Source: an uncultured Mycobacterium sp.
Lineage (GTDB): Bacteria > Actinomycetota > Actinomycetes > Mycobacteriales > Mycobacteriaceae
Direction: 5' to 3'
Assembly: GCA_900078375.1 (NCBI GenBank)
Contig: FLQS01000003.1
Coordinates: 108,415-172,414 of the forward strand
Length of the DNA: 64,000 bases
Part shown: one piece after another, positions 40,903 to 49,387 of the stretch
Layout: each line of letters begins with the position of its first letter
Numbering within the stretch: the stretch's first letter is position 1
Program-made: the position numbers and the translations under genes
Notes under the pieces: generated by a model
The model's database searches: none
What the model was told of the DNA's origin: nothing
Seen by the model: only the letters and a program-made list of their open reading frames with translations

Positions 40903-41976
40903 TCAGCCGCGGGCAAGGTGGGCGCGCAGCGCCGAGATCATCTCGGCGTTGCATTGACTGACCTGTCCGCCGAGCGCATTCAGGTTCAGGAAGGCGTGGG
41001 TCATCGGACCCATCCGGCGGGCGTCGACGGTGACGCCGGCTGCCCGCAACTTCTCCGCATACTGTTCGCCTTCGTCACGCAGTGGGTCGAACCCGGCGGT
41101 GATCACCAGCGCCGGCGGGAGCCCGGCAAGGTCGTCGGCCAGTAACGGAGAGACCCGCGGATCGGTGACATCGAGACCCGATCCGTCGACGTAGGCGCGC
41201 TCAAACCAGTCCATGTTGCGCTTGGTGAGCAGGAACCCGTCCGCGAACAGGGTGCGCGACGTGCTGCGGCCGCGCAGGTCGGTGACCGGGTAGATCAGCC
41301 ATTGCAGGGTGGGCAGCGGTACCCCGGCGTCGCGGGCCAGCAGGGTCACCACGGCGGCCAGGCACCCACCGGCGCTGTCACCGCCGACCGCGACGCGATC
41401 GGGGTCGGCGCCCAGCTCGGCAGCGTGTTCGCGGGCCCAGAGATAAGCGGCGTAGGCATCCTCGGCGGCGGCGGGTGCTTTGTGTTCGGGTGCCAGCCGG
41501 TAGTCGACGGCCAGCACGTGCACGCCGGCGTCGCGGCAGATCAGCCGGCACGCCGAGTCGTGGGTTTCCAGGTCGCCGAAGACGAATCCGCCACCGTGGA
41601 AGAAGACCAGCAGCGGTGCCGGGTCGTCGCCTGCCGGGCCGTAATGCCGCGCGGGAATGGTCCCGGCCGGTCCAGGGATGGCAACGGGCTCGATGTGGGC
41701 GGCGTGGACGTCGGGCTGGTCGAGGCTGGCGGTGGCTTCCCGGTTCTGCCGGCGGGTGGCGATCGGGTCACCAGGAACCGCCAGACTGCTCACACCGATC
41801 GCCCGCTGCGCGACGATCATCGCCTGGATCGAGGGATCGAGGGTGTTTCCGTCGATCGTGATGGCCCGGCCGCCCGAAATCAGCCGCTTGAGGCTGCTCG
41901 GCAGCCGCGGGATGAGCTTTACTCCCGCTCGGGCGCTCACCGCCCGCGCACGTTTGGAAAACCGGTTTTCCGCCAT
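40903..41976 (-). CDS. lipN: Hormone-sensitive-lipase-family esterase (LipN-like)
   Basis: 357 aa from ATG 41976, which has GGGGAG upstream; the open frame that continues upstream covers the aldo-keto reductase and is spurious. Alpha/beta hydrolase with the oxyanion motif FFHGGGFVFGD, the nucleophile elbow GGDSAGG, the acid in GFDPLRDEG and the histidine in PMTHAFLNL. Substrates are probably short-chain esters. M. tuberculosis LipN (Rv2970c) is in the same place. It is divergent from the aldo-keto reductase. Confidence 0.9.
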   Translation of the reverse strand: MAENRFSKRARAVSARAGVKLIPRLPSSLKRLISGGRAITIDGNTLDPSIQAMIVAQRAIGVSSLAVPGDPIATRRQNREATASLDQPDVHAAHIEPVAIPGPAGTIPARHYGPAGDDPAPLLVFFHGGGFVFGDLETHDSACRLICRDAGVHVLAVDYRLAPEHKAPAAAEDAYAAYLWAREHAAELGADPDRVAVGGDSAGGCLAAVVTLLARDAGVPLPTLQWLIYPVTDLRGRSTSRTLFADGFLLTKRNMDWFERAYVDGSGLDVTDPRVSPLLADDLAGLPPALVITAGFDPLRDEGEQYAEKLRAAGVTVDARRMGPMTHAFLNLNALGGQVSQCNAEMISALRAHLARG

Positions 41977-42234
41977 CACTGCTCCCCTCACTTCTGGTGT
42001 GTGGTCGGCATCGCCGCAGCGTACGGGACCCGTGCTGGCAGCGGTCTGTCGGCCTCCGACCCGGGCTGTTCGCTGACCAGCCCGCAAATTTCGGTGCCGC
42101 CCCGGGACGGCGCGCCGAGCCTGCTCAGCTGACATATAGCTGTGCGTACTATCGTCATCCCGAAGTCGGTGACTCGACAACCGATCATGCCCGGGTACCG
42201 ACCTGGACAAACTCCTATTCCACAGGCAGGTGAC

Positions 42235-43074
42235 ATGACACCGGCGGCCCCGATCCCCACCGTCACGCTCAACGACGACAACACCATCCCGGCGCTGGGT
42301 CTCGGCGTCGCCGAGTTGTCCGCCGAGGAGACCGAGAACGCGGTGGCCAGCGCGCTCGAGGCCGGTTACCGGCTGATCGACACCGCCGCGGCCTACGGAA
42401 ACGAAGAGATCGTCGGCCGTGCCATCGCCGCGTCGGGCATCGCCCGCGACGAGCTTTTCATCACCACCAAGCTCGCCACCGAGGACCAGGGATTCCAGGC
42501 CGCGCAGGACGCCATCAAGGCCAGCCTCGAGCGACTCGGCCTGGATTACGTGGACCTCTACCTGATCCACTGGCCCGCCGAACAGAACGGCAAATACGTC
42601 GACGCCTGGGGCGGCCTCATGCGCTCCCGCCAGGACGGCCTGATCAAGTCGATCGGCGTCTCGAACTTCACCCCCGAGCATCTGTCGAACATCATCGACC
42701 TGAGCTTCTTCCCGCCTGCGGTCAACCAGATCGAACTGCACCCGCTGCTCAATCAGGCGGAGCTGCGTGCGGTGCACGCCGAGCATTCGATCGTCACCGA
42801 GGCGTACAGCCCGCTGGGCGTGGGCAAGCTGCTTGAGCTTCCGACGGTCGCCGAAGTGGCTGCGGCGCACGGCAAATCGCCCGCGCAGGTGCTGATCCGG
42901 TGGAGCCTGCAGCTGGGTAACGTCGTCATCCCTCGCTCGGCCAATCCGGTACGGATCGCCGAGAACGCCGACGTGTTCGACTTCGAGCTCACGCCCGCCG
43001 AGATGGAGACCCTCAGCGGGCTCGACGACGGGACCCGGTTCCGGCCGAACCCGGAAACATACACCGGCACTTAA
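42235..43074 (+). CDS. Aldo/keto reductase (Rv2971-like)
   Basis: 279 aa from ATG 42235. NADPH-dependent barrel reductase. The catalytic tetrad is D49, Y54 (DTAAAYGNE), K79 (TTKL) and the histidine in YLIHWP; the signature [13 protein letters not shown] and the cofactor segment [18 protein letters not shown] are present. M. tuberculosis Rv2971 is described as essential and acts on aldehydes such as methylglyoxal. Its 258-base upstream region is shared with lipN. Confidence 0.93.
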   Translation: MTPAAPIPTVTLNDDNTIPALGLGVAELSAEETENAVASALEAGYRLIDTAAAYGNEEIVGRAIAASGIARDELFITTKLATEDQGFQAAQDAIKASLERLGLDYVDLYLIHWPAEQNGKYVDAWGGLMRSRQDGLIKSIGVSNFTPEHLSNIIDLSFFPPAVNQIELHPLLNQAELRAVHAEHSIVTEAYSPLGVGKLLELPTVAEVAAAHGKSPAQVLIRWSLQLGNVVIPRSANPVRIAENADVFDFELTPAEMETLSGLDDGTRFRPNPETYTGT

Positions 43075-43103
43075 GGTTTCCCCGCCGTCGACACCCGCTG
43101 GGT

Positions 43104-44330
43104 CTAGTCGAGCAGCCAGTCGTTCGGGCTGAACAGCTCGCAGTGCACGCGGCTCGTCGCAATGCCACGGCCGGTCAGCTGGGCGCGCACCGCCTGTACG
43201 AATCCGGCGTTGCCGCAGAGGTATATCTCGGCGTCGTCGGCGATCTCGACGTCCTCGAGGTTCATCAGACCCTCGTGCACCCCGGCACTGTCGCTGTCGA
43301 CACCGTCGGCATACCACAGCTGCAAGCTGGCGTCGGGCAGGATGTCCACCAGTTCCTGGTGCCTCTTGCGCAACGGATGGCTCTCTTCGCTGCGGTCGGC
43401 GTGCAGGACCTGTACCGGTGCGCTGTGTCCTTGCTCGACAAGGTATTCCAGGATCCCGACCATCGGTGTGATACCGATGCCAGCGGAGATCAGGACCACC
43501 GGTGCCCCGCTGCGCGGTTGCGGCAAGTCGCCGAACGGCACGGTGATATCAAGCAGATCGCCCACGTGGACGCATGTGCGAATCCAGTTGGACACCTCTC
43601 CTGCCGGGTGCTGCCCCTCGGCGTCCACCGGTTTGACCGCGAATGTCAGCTCGGTAGCGCCGGGCGCGTTCACCAAACTGTACTGGCGCAGCTGGCGCGC
43701 ACCGTCGGGCAACGTCACGCCGACCGAGACATATTGCGCTGCACCTGTATTGGCGATCCCGTCGCCACCTACCGTCAGCAGCACGGTGCCGGAGGGATCG
43801 TCCTCACGGGCGGTTACCCGCAGCCGGCGGAAGACATCTCCGTCGTCGACGCCGGCACTGCGGTAGAGGTCATGCTCCAACCCGATCAAGGTGTCGGCCA
43901 TGATCCAGTACACCCGGTCCCAGGCCGCGGCGACGTCCGCGGTCACGGTGTCGGCACCCAGTACCTCGACGATCGCGGCGAACAGATGCTCGTGCACGAT
44001 CGGATACTGGTCGGCCGTAATGCCCAGCGACGCATGCTTGTGACCGATGCGCGAGAGCAGTTCGCTCGGGTGCGGCAAGTCCGGATTCACCAGGTGGGTG
44101 GCGAATGTCGCGATCGACGCGGCCAGGGCGCGCTGCTGCGATCCCTGCGCCTGGTTGCCACGGTTGAACAAGGTGCGCAGCAGTTCGGGATGACGACCGA
44201 ACATCCGGCGGTAGAACTCATGAGTGATCTCGTCGACATGTGCACCGACGAGCGGCAGTGTCGCCCTGACGATCTCGGCGTGGGCGGGTTCCAGTTCCTC
44301 GACAACCGTTTCGGTCGCGGTGGTGGTCAT
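43104..44330 (-). CDS. hmp: Flavohaemoprotein (nitric oxide dioxygenase)
   Basis: 408 aa. Converts nitric oxide and O2 to nitrate using NAD(P)H, FAD and haem. The globin domain (about 10-145) has the B10 tyrosine Y40 (HEFYRRMF) and the proximal histidine H99 (IGHKHASLGI). The reductase half has RQYSLVNAP for FAD, ISAGIGITPM and LCGNAGFVQAVR for NAD. The start ATG overlaps the nsrR stop as ATGA, so repressor and detoxification enzyme are one operon. M. tuberculosis has no gene between Rv2971 and Rv2972c, so this region is an insertion relative to it. Confidence 0.95.
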   Translation of the reverse strand: MTTTATETVVEELEPAHAEIVRATLPLVGAHVDEITHEFYRRMFGRHPELLRTLFNRGNQAQGSQQRALAASIATFATHLVNPDLPHPSELLSRIGHKHASLGITADQYPIVHEHLFAAIVEVLGADTVTADVAAAWDRVYWIMADTLIGLEHDLYRSAGVDDGDVFRRLRVTAREDDPSGTVLLTVGGDGIANTGAAQYVSVGVTLPDGARQLRQYSLVNAPGATELTFAVKPVDAEGQHPAGEVSNWIRTCVHVGDLLDITVPFGDLPQPRSGAPVVLISAGIGITPMVGILEYLVEQGHSAPVQVLHADRSEESHPLRKRHQELVDILPDASLQLWYADGVDSDSAGVHEGLMNLEDVEIADDAEIYLCGNAGFVQAVRAQLTGRGIATSRVHCELFSPNDWLLD

Positions 44331-44776
44331 CCCAGTTTCCTTTCAGTGGTGAGTTGCAAAACGACGGGCAGCGAACTGCTGCCCGCAAGATCGGACATCG
44401 TGTAGCGGTCGAGTTCGGCGTAGAACGCCTCTTTGGCGTCGGCGAGGACCCGTCGCAACCGGCAGCCGGCGATGAGCGGGCAGGCAGACTGCCCCAGGCA
44501 GTCGACGACTTCGCGATCGCCTTCGAGCTGGCGCACCAGCCAGCCCAGCGACACCGCCCGGCCGGCGTCGGTGAGTTCCAGCCCGCCCGCACGGCCGCGT
44601 CGCGCGTTCACCAGCCCCATCTCAGTCAGTCGCGAGACCGCCTTGGCGACGTGGTTCTCCGACGCGCCGGCCGCGGCGGCGACCGTTCTGGTGGTGATCC
44701 GCTGTTCGCGTGCCTGGCCCGTTGTCAGCAGCATCATGGCCCGGAGTCCCAGGTCGGTGAACCGTGTGAGCTGCAT
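44327..44776 (-). CDS. nsrR: Rrf2-family NO-sensing repressor NsrR
   Basis: 149 aa. Winged-helix dimer (MQLTRFTDLGLRAMMLL, ASENHVAKAVSRLTEMGLV, RGRAGGLELT). It has exactly three cysteines at C93, C99 and C105, the spacing of the [4Fe-4S] ligands of Streptomyces NsrR, together with D8, the fourth ligand there. NO destroys the cluster and releases DNA. The gene leads hmp, and an inverted repeat sits 18-41 bases upstream, suggesting autoregulation. Confidence 0.92.
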   Translation of the reverse strand: MQLTRFTDLGLRAMMLLTTGQAREQRITTRTVAAAAGASENHVAKAVSRLTEMGLVNARRGRAGGLELTDAGRAVSLGWLVRQLEGDREVVDCLGQSACPLIAGCRLRRVLADAKEAFYAELDRYTMSDLAGSSSLPVVLQLTTERKLG

Positions 44777-44793
44777 AAATGCGACGCTAGTTT

Positions 44794-44817
44794 ATTGCGC
44801 ATCCAAAATGCGCATTT
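44794..44817. promoter_or_regulatory. Candidate NsrR operator upstream of nsrR-hmp
   Basis: Two half-sites, TTGCGCAT (44795-44802) and ATGCGCAT (44808-44815), face each other across five A/C-rich bases, 18-41 bases before the nsrR ATG. NsrR sites in other bacteria are A/T-flanked inverted repeats built on ATGCAT-like halves. The match to a published consensus is only partial, so the assignment relies on position beside nsrR. Confidence 0.5.
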
Positions 44818-44999
44818 ACTGCGTGTGGGCTTGAATACACCCGTTTGTGCGGCTTTTTGACCTGCGACGATGCCCGCCACGGGGCGCACGCGGTGTTCAC
44901 CGCCGCGACAACGACTTCGCGAAATCTGCAGCGGAATAAGGGCTTTCCGTCGAAGATACCAAGTGTGACCCATGCGTACACGGGTGCAGAGGAGGAGTC

Positions 45000-45191
45000 A
45001 TGCGGGTCGTCGTGGACCGTGATCGCTGTGAGGGAAATGCATTCTGTGTGCGGATCGCACCGGATGTGTTCAAACTCGATGACGACGAATACGCCACCGT
45101 GATTGCCGACCCCGTGCCGGTCGAACAGGAGACGCTTGCTGAACAGGCAATCGCCGACTGCCCGCGCGCAGCCCTGTCGCGCAAGGACTAG
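45000..45191 (+). CDS. Small ferredoxin of the mycobacterial P450 type
   Basis: 63 aa. One-cluster electron carrier with the pattern C10-x2-N-x2-C16 ... C54-P, i.e. the C-x-x-?-x-x-C...CP motif of mycobacterial ferredoxins that hold a [3Fe-4S] or variable-ligand [4Fe-4S] cluster; Asn occupies the variable position. ATG 45000 has GAGGAGGAG upstream. Such ferredoxins usually serve cytochromes P450, but none is adjacent; here its neighbours are nsrR-hmp and the copper nitrite reductase-like gene. Confidence 0.9.
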   Translation: MRVVVDRDRCEGNAFCVRIAPDVFKLDDDEYATVIADPVPVEQETLAEQAIADCPRAALSRKD

Positions 45192-45247
45192 ACGAGGCGA
45201 GCCGGCACTAGGGCCGATCACGCGATTGCGGTGAGTGGGTGGACGAC

Positions 45248-45528
45248 ATGACTGACAAGCGAGCGCGGGTAGGGCGGATCTATGCCGAGCCGAGGTCGCA
45301 CCGTCCACCGAATTGCGCAAGTGGTACCACCACGATCCGGCGCGGTTCGACGAGTTCGCCCGTGGTTACCGTGCGGAGCTCACTGACAGTGAGCGCGCGG
45401 CGGCGTTGCGGGATCTCCAAAAGCTTGTCGAACAAGGCACTTTGGCACTACTTACCGCCCTCCGCGACGCCGATCGCAGCGAGGCTGCGGTGCTGGCCGA
45501 TCTGCTGAACGAAGCGACCAGCATCTGA
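45248..45528 (+). pseudogene. DUF488 gene with internal deletion and frameshift
   Basis: Two pieces of a DUF488 protein are visible. From ATG 45248 the frame gives MTDKRARVGRIYAEPR, the expected N-terminus. From 45295 a different frame gives VAPSTELRKWYHHDPARFDE and continues to AAVLADLLNEA at 45528, the normal C-terminus. The ~40 residues that normally lie between them (the DRLWPRG region) are absent, and the frames do not join. A 71-residue C-terminal fragment could still be made from TTG 45313. Function of DUF488 proteins is unknown. Confidence 0.75.
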
Positions 45529-45539
45529 CGCCGCAGCGT

Positions 45540-45986
45540 TCAGCCGACTCCTTCAGCCAGCCATGTCCCCAGCAAGACAACACCCACCGACCCCACCAGG
45601 GCGGCGGTCGATGCCGCCCGCGCGGCCACCTGCCGGCGCCGGGCCTGCAGCATGCCATGCCCCATCGCGGCCGTCATGACCGCGGCGAACAACACGAGTT
45701 TGATCAGCAGGACCCGCCCTTCCCCCGGCTGCAGAAGCGCGGCCCAGCTGACGCCGCGATGGAGGGCCAGCAAGATGCCGGTGCTGATCTGCAGGGGCAG
45801 GAAAACGGTGGCGGTTACCATGGCGAACCGTCGGCCGATCGCTCGAAGCAGCTGCGCGCGGTCGGGGGCGGCCAGCAATCTGGCGGCAGGTGGCAGCACC
45901 ACCAGCGTGACCGTCAGCTGACCGCCGACCCAGATAATGGCACCCGCGATGTGCAGGAACCGTACGAGTATCCATGTCGTGCTCAA
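45540..45986 (-). CDS. CopD-like membrane protein
   Basis: 148 aa with four predicted membrane helices; contains FLHIAGAIIWVGGQLTV, the first-helix His/Gly motif of the CopD (copper resistance D) domain, and a histidine in AAMGHGML. CopD proteins are linked to copper or haem-copper handling in the membrane. The start is TTG 45986, overlapping the upstream stop as TTGA, so it is coupled to the copper nitrite reductase-like fusion and is likely an accessory of it. Confidence 0.75.
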   Translation of the reverse strand: MSTTWILVRFLHIAGAIIWVGGQLTVTLVVLPPAARLLAAPDRAQLLRAIGRRFAMVTATVFLPLQISTGILLALHRGVSWAALLQPGEGRVLLIKLVLFAAVMTAAMGHGMLQARRRQVAARAASTAALVGSVGVVLLGTWLAEGVG

Positions 45987-48568
45987 CGGGCCTCCGTCAC
46001 CGTGATGAGGCCGTGGGCACCGTTCTCGCCGTGGCGCATGTCGTGGTCAACGAACGGATAATGGCCCGGTTGGTCGAAGCCCAATTCCACGAAACCGCCC
46101 TGCGCCGGACCAAGATCGAGGACTTGCGCGCCGCCGGAGCCGTCGGTGGGGCGCAACACCCAGGCTCCCTCGCGGTAGACGGTGTCGAACTGTCCTCCGA
46201 CAACATGGAATGCCGTGCTGTCGTTGGGGCCGGCATTGACTACCCAGATGCGAACCCGTTCACCGGTGCGTGCGATCAGCGGGGCGTGATCGTATTGGGC
46301 GGCCATGCCGTTGAACATCCAGCCATCCGGCTGGTCGGCGGCGAGCTTGTGCATCTGAGCATCGCTTCCGGGCGCACCGAGATACAGCTGGGCGCTGATC
46401 AATACGTACTCGCGGGCCACCGGCGCCAACGCGGGTGGGTCGATGATCACCGCACCGTACATGCCGTTGGCAATGTGCAGCGACATCGGCATGGTGCTGC
46501 AGTGGTACAGCCAGGCACCGGCGCGCTGCGCGGTGAACCGGTAGACCAGCCGCTCGCCCGGTGCGATCGTGCGCATCGGACCGTCGGGAGCCAGCGCCCC
46601 GGCGTGGAAGTCGATGCCGTGGCCCATGGTGGTGTCGTTGACCAGCGTGATCTCGAACTGGTCGCCGACCCGGCCATGCAGGGTAGGCCCTGGCGCGGTA
46701 CCACCGAAGGTCCAGCGGTGCTCGCGCCTGCCCGGTGCGACTTCCACGTCGGCGCCCATCGCATGCAGTTCGAGGCGGTGCACGCCCGGGTTCACCGGTG
46801 CCAGTGCCGCGTCGCGCGGGGTCCATCCAGGCGACGGGTCGACGCTCAGGTCAAGAGCGGGAACGGCTGCCGCGGAGGATGATTCGGCGATCGATGGCGT
46901 CGCCACAAGCGGGGAGCCGGTGGAAACGTGGACGGCCATCGTCATCCCGGCAGCACGATGGCCAGCCACGTCACACCACCCGCGCCGGTCAGTGGTCACC
47001 GTGCCCGCATCGAGCGTGGCGCTCTGCCCCGGCCCCAGCAGTGGGGTGTGCTCCCCGGAGTCCAGGCGCAGATCGTGCAGCGTCGACTCCTGGTTGGTCA
47101 CTCGCAACACCAGCCGGGTACCGGCGGGCACCTCGATGTTGGCCGGCTGTATTCGCATGCCGCGCAACACCACATCGACGGTCTGCACCGGCCCGGCAGC
47201 CGGGCGGTCTACTGTCGGCCGTTGCCCGGTGCTGGCCAGCACCAGCGCCAGGACCACCGCAACCAGTCCGATCAGCACGCCGGTTGTCGTTCCGGGAAAC
47301 TTTTGCGCGCCAGGGCTTTCGGTGATCTCACGGTGTAGCGCCACAGCGGCCACCACTCTCGACGCCAGCAGCACGAACGCCACCACGGCCAACGCTGCCA
47401 GAACCCACCCGATCTGCCCGAACTGCTGTGACGGCCCCCAAGCCACCAAAGGAACCGCGATATTGGCCGCGGCGATCCGCAGCACCCAACCGCGGGCCAG
47501 GATGCCGGCGATCGCTCGATGTTCGGTGGACCCGTGTGACAACACGGCCGGCAGCAACTGGGTCAACGCGCCGACGAGCACCTGCGCGGCAAAGCCCACC
47601 ACCAGGATCGGCACCACCGACGAACCGACGATATGCGGCAGGGCCTCCAACGACCCTGCGGCAGCTAATCCTACGGCATCGACCAACACCGCCACACCCA
47701 GCCACGCCATCGCCGCGACGAACATCCAGGCGGCCGGCCCGCGCGGACGCCGGCCCGACCACAACGCAGCCGAGGACACGACCAGTCCGGTGGCATAACC
47801 GGCCAGGCCGAGCACACTGACCCACACGCTGTCGGCCAGCATGCCGCTGACTGCCACGACCAGACCGCACCCCAACATCGGCAGGGATCGGTGCGCGGCG
47901 ACTTCGGTGCGCGGGGTGATCCGCGATCCCGTGGTCGTCGGCCACAGCGTGAACAGCGTGCCCACCACCGACAGTCCGACCCATCCCAGGAGCACCACGT
48001 GCACATGAGCCGCCCAGATCCGCACGTACCAGCCGGATCCGCCCAACACCAGTCCCGCACCCGATACCGCGCCGGCGATCAGGCATGCGCTGGCGGCGGT
48101 ATAGAAAGCGGCCAGATACCCAAAGCGGCCCACCGGGGTGGCGCGCCGCATCACCACCAGGTGAATCGTGTGCACGGTGGCGATCACGGCCACGCCCGTC
48201 CCGCCGACAGCTCCCAGGGCCGTGACGTTGAGCGCGACGCCGGTGAGCACCGCGATCACGAAGAGATTCAGCGCGGTCAGCCCGAGTGCCAACCGCCGCG
48301 GTGAGGGCGCGGGCATGCGGCACCAAGTCACTACGAAGTGCTCCGACCAGATCACGATCGCGTTCGTGACCGCGCCGAGCAGCAGTGCGTGCAATGCCAG
48401 CCACTGCGGCACATCGAGTGCCTCACCAGCGGCCAACATCACGACGGCGACGGCCAGCCAGCCCAGGACCACGGAGTTGGCCCAGATGAAGACCGGTGCC
48501 CGCCAACCGGGCTGGCGACCCGGACGCGGCCGCGGGCTCACCGCGATCACATCAGTCATCGCCCACAC
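45983..48568 (-). CDS. Membrane-tethered NirK-type copper nitrite reductase fusion
   Basis: 861 aa. Residues 25-445 form about 12 membrane helices with histidines at H60, H77, H133, H136, H188, H190 (WAAHVHVVLLGWVGL) and H312, resembling NnrS/haem-copper oxidase-like proteins. Residues 463-548 are an extra cupredoxin with a type-1 copper set H498, C532, H537, M542. Residues 595-860 are a two-domain copper nitrite reductase: type-1 ligands H650, C690, H698, M703; type-2 ligands H655, H689, H842; and the catalytic pair D653 (GIDFH) and H788 (AFHVVGG). This predicts nitrite reduction to NO outside the membrane, with electrons passing through the fused parts. GTG 48568 and ATG 48559 are both possible starts. 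CopD is coupled downstream. Confidence 0.85.
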   Translation of the reverse strand: MWAMTDVIAVSPRPRPGRQPGWRAPVFIWANSVVLGWLAVAVVMLAAGEALDVPQWLALHALLLGAVTNAIVIWSEHFVVTWCRMPAPSPRRLALGLTALNLFVIAVLTGVALNVTALGAVGGTGVAVIATVHTIHLVVMRRATPVGRFGYLAAFYTAASACLIAGAVSGAGLVLGGSGWYVRIWAAHVHVVLLGWVGLSVVGTLFTLWPTTTGSRITPRTEVAAHRSLPMLGCGLVVAVSGMLADSVWVSVLGLAGYATGLVVSSAALWSGRRPRGPAAWMFVAAMAWLGVAVLVDAVGLAAAGSLEALPHIVGSSVVPILVVGFAAQVLVGALTQLLPAVLSHGSTEHRAIAGILARGWVLRIAAANIAVPLVAWGPSQQFGQIGWVLAALAVVAFVLLASRVVAAVALHREITESPGAQKFPGTTTGVLIGLVAVVLALVLASTGQRPTVDRPAAGPVQTVDVVLRGMRIQPANIEVPAGTRLVLRVTNQESTLHDLRLDSGEHTPLLGPGQSATLDAGTVTTDRRGWCDVAGHRAAGMTMAVHVSTGSPLVATPSIAESSSAAAVPALDLSVDPSPGWTPRDAALAPVNPGVHRLELHAMGADVEVAPGRREHRWTFGGTAPGPTLHGRVGDQFEITLVNDTTMGHGIDFHAGALAPDGPMRTIAPGERLVYRFTAQRAGAWLYHCSTMPMSLHIANGMYGAVIIDPPALAPVAREYVLISAQLYLGAPGSDAQMHKLAADQPDGWMFNGMAAQYDHAPLIARTGERVRIWVVNAGPNDSTAFHVVGGQFDTVYREGAWVLRPTDGSGGAQVLDLGPAQGGFVELGFDQPGHYPFVDHDMRHGENGAHGLITVTEAR

Positions 48569-48623
48569 CGCCGTTCCGAAGGGGTTACTGCCTTCTCAGT
48601 GAACACATCACCGTGCTCCCCAG

Positions 48624-48643
48624 GTAGGGACGTAAGTCCTCGC
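48624..48643 (-). promoter_or_regulatory. DosR-like box upstream of the NirK fusion
   Basis: A near-palindrome read on the minus strand as AGGACTTACGTCCCT lies 58-72 bases before the NirK fusion start. The 20-mer 48624-48643 matches 14 of 20 positions of the mycobacterial DosR consensus TTSGGGACTWWAGTCCCSAA, including GGACT and GTCCC. DosR responds to hypoxia, NO and CO, which would suit this gene. Confidence 0.5.
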
Positions 48644-48679
48644 GCGGTGTGGTGCGCGCCACCTTCCGGCGCGCCGAGA

Positions 48680-49387
48680 TCACCCCTTGGGGCAGGTGTC
48701 CGCGGCCTCGCGCAGCTCGTCGGCCGAGGCTTGGTCGACCGGCAGCGAATAGCCGCGCAACACGGCGGCAAACTGCACTGAGTACTGGCACCAGAACGCA
48801 TGGTTGGGCGGCATCCAGGCACCCGGTGGCTGATCACCCTTGTCCTGGTTCACCTGCCCTGCCACCGCCAACAGGTTGGCCGGGTCATTGGCGAACCGAA
48901 TCCGCATGGCGTCCGGCCAGTCTCGCGCCCCCATGTCCCACGCGTAGGCCAGCGGCACCAGGTGGTCGATCTGCACCGCCGCCCCTACCTGCGCGCCCCG
49001 GGTGAACGGAACCGTCGCGCTCGTATAGGGATCGTGCAACACACCAGTGGCCACGGCCTGTGGGCAGCGTTTGGTGAAGACGAAGGTCTTGTCGACCAGA
49101 TCGCGGTCCAGGATGTCGTCGCGGGTGTCGCAGCCGTTGTGCCCACCCGGTGCCGAGTTCTCGTCGTCCCAGGCGTCGCCGAACGCCGCGCGCCGGTAGT
49201 CGTACCCCCGCACCCGCTGCGGGACGATCACGATGCCGGCGAGCACATCGGCTCCCGGCGCCACGGTGGGCACGTCGGCCCGCGCGACCATCCGATCCGG
49301 TTCGCCGGTCGAGTTCATCACCTGCACAGCGACGATCACCGACAGTGCCGCGATCACCGCCAGCCAGATGAGCGGGCGGCGCCTCAT
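48680..49387 (-). CDS. Secreted/membrane HNH endonuclease-like protein (DUF1524, Rv2972c-like)
   Basis: 235 aa. An N-terminal hydrophobic segment (PLIWLAVIAALSVIVAVQVM) is a signal anchor. The body has the GmrSD C-terminal/DUF1524 HNH fold: QIDHLVPLAYAWDMGA supplies the catalytic histidine, NDPANLLAVAGQVNQDKGD the asparagines, and WMPPNHAFWCQY the end. Three cysteines suggest disulfides in an exported enzyme. A nuclease outside the cell has no assigned role. Its ATG overlaps the recG stop as ATGA. Confidence 0.85.
   Translation of the reverse strand: MRRRPLIWLAVIAALSVIVAVQVMNSTGEPDRMVARADVPTVAPGADVLAGIVIVPQRVRGYDYRRAAFGDAWDDENSAPGGHNGCDTRDDILDRDLVDKTFVFTKRCPQAVATGVLHDPYTSATVPFTRGAQVGAAVQIDHLVPLAYAWDMGARDWPDAMRIRFANDPANLLAVAGQVNQDKGDQPPGAWMPPNHAFWCQYSVQFAAVLRGYSLPVDQASADELREAADTCPKG

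Noticed and set aside
40903..43317. An 804-codon minus-strand frame extending lipN upstream
   Set aside because: The extra N-terminal ~447 codons run antisense to the aldo-keto reductase and resemble no protein; lipN starts at 41976 with a ribosome binding site.
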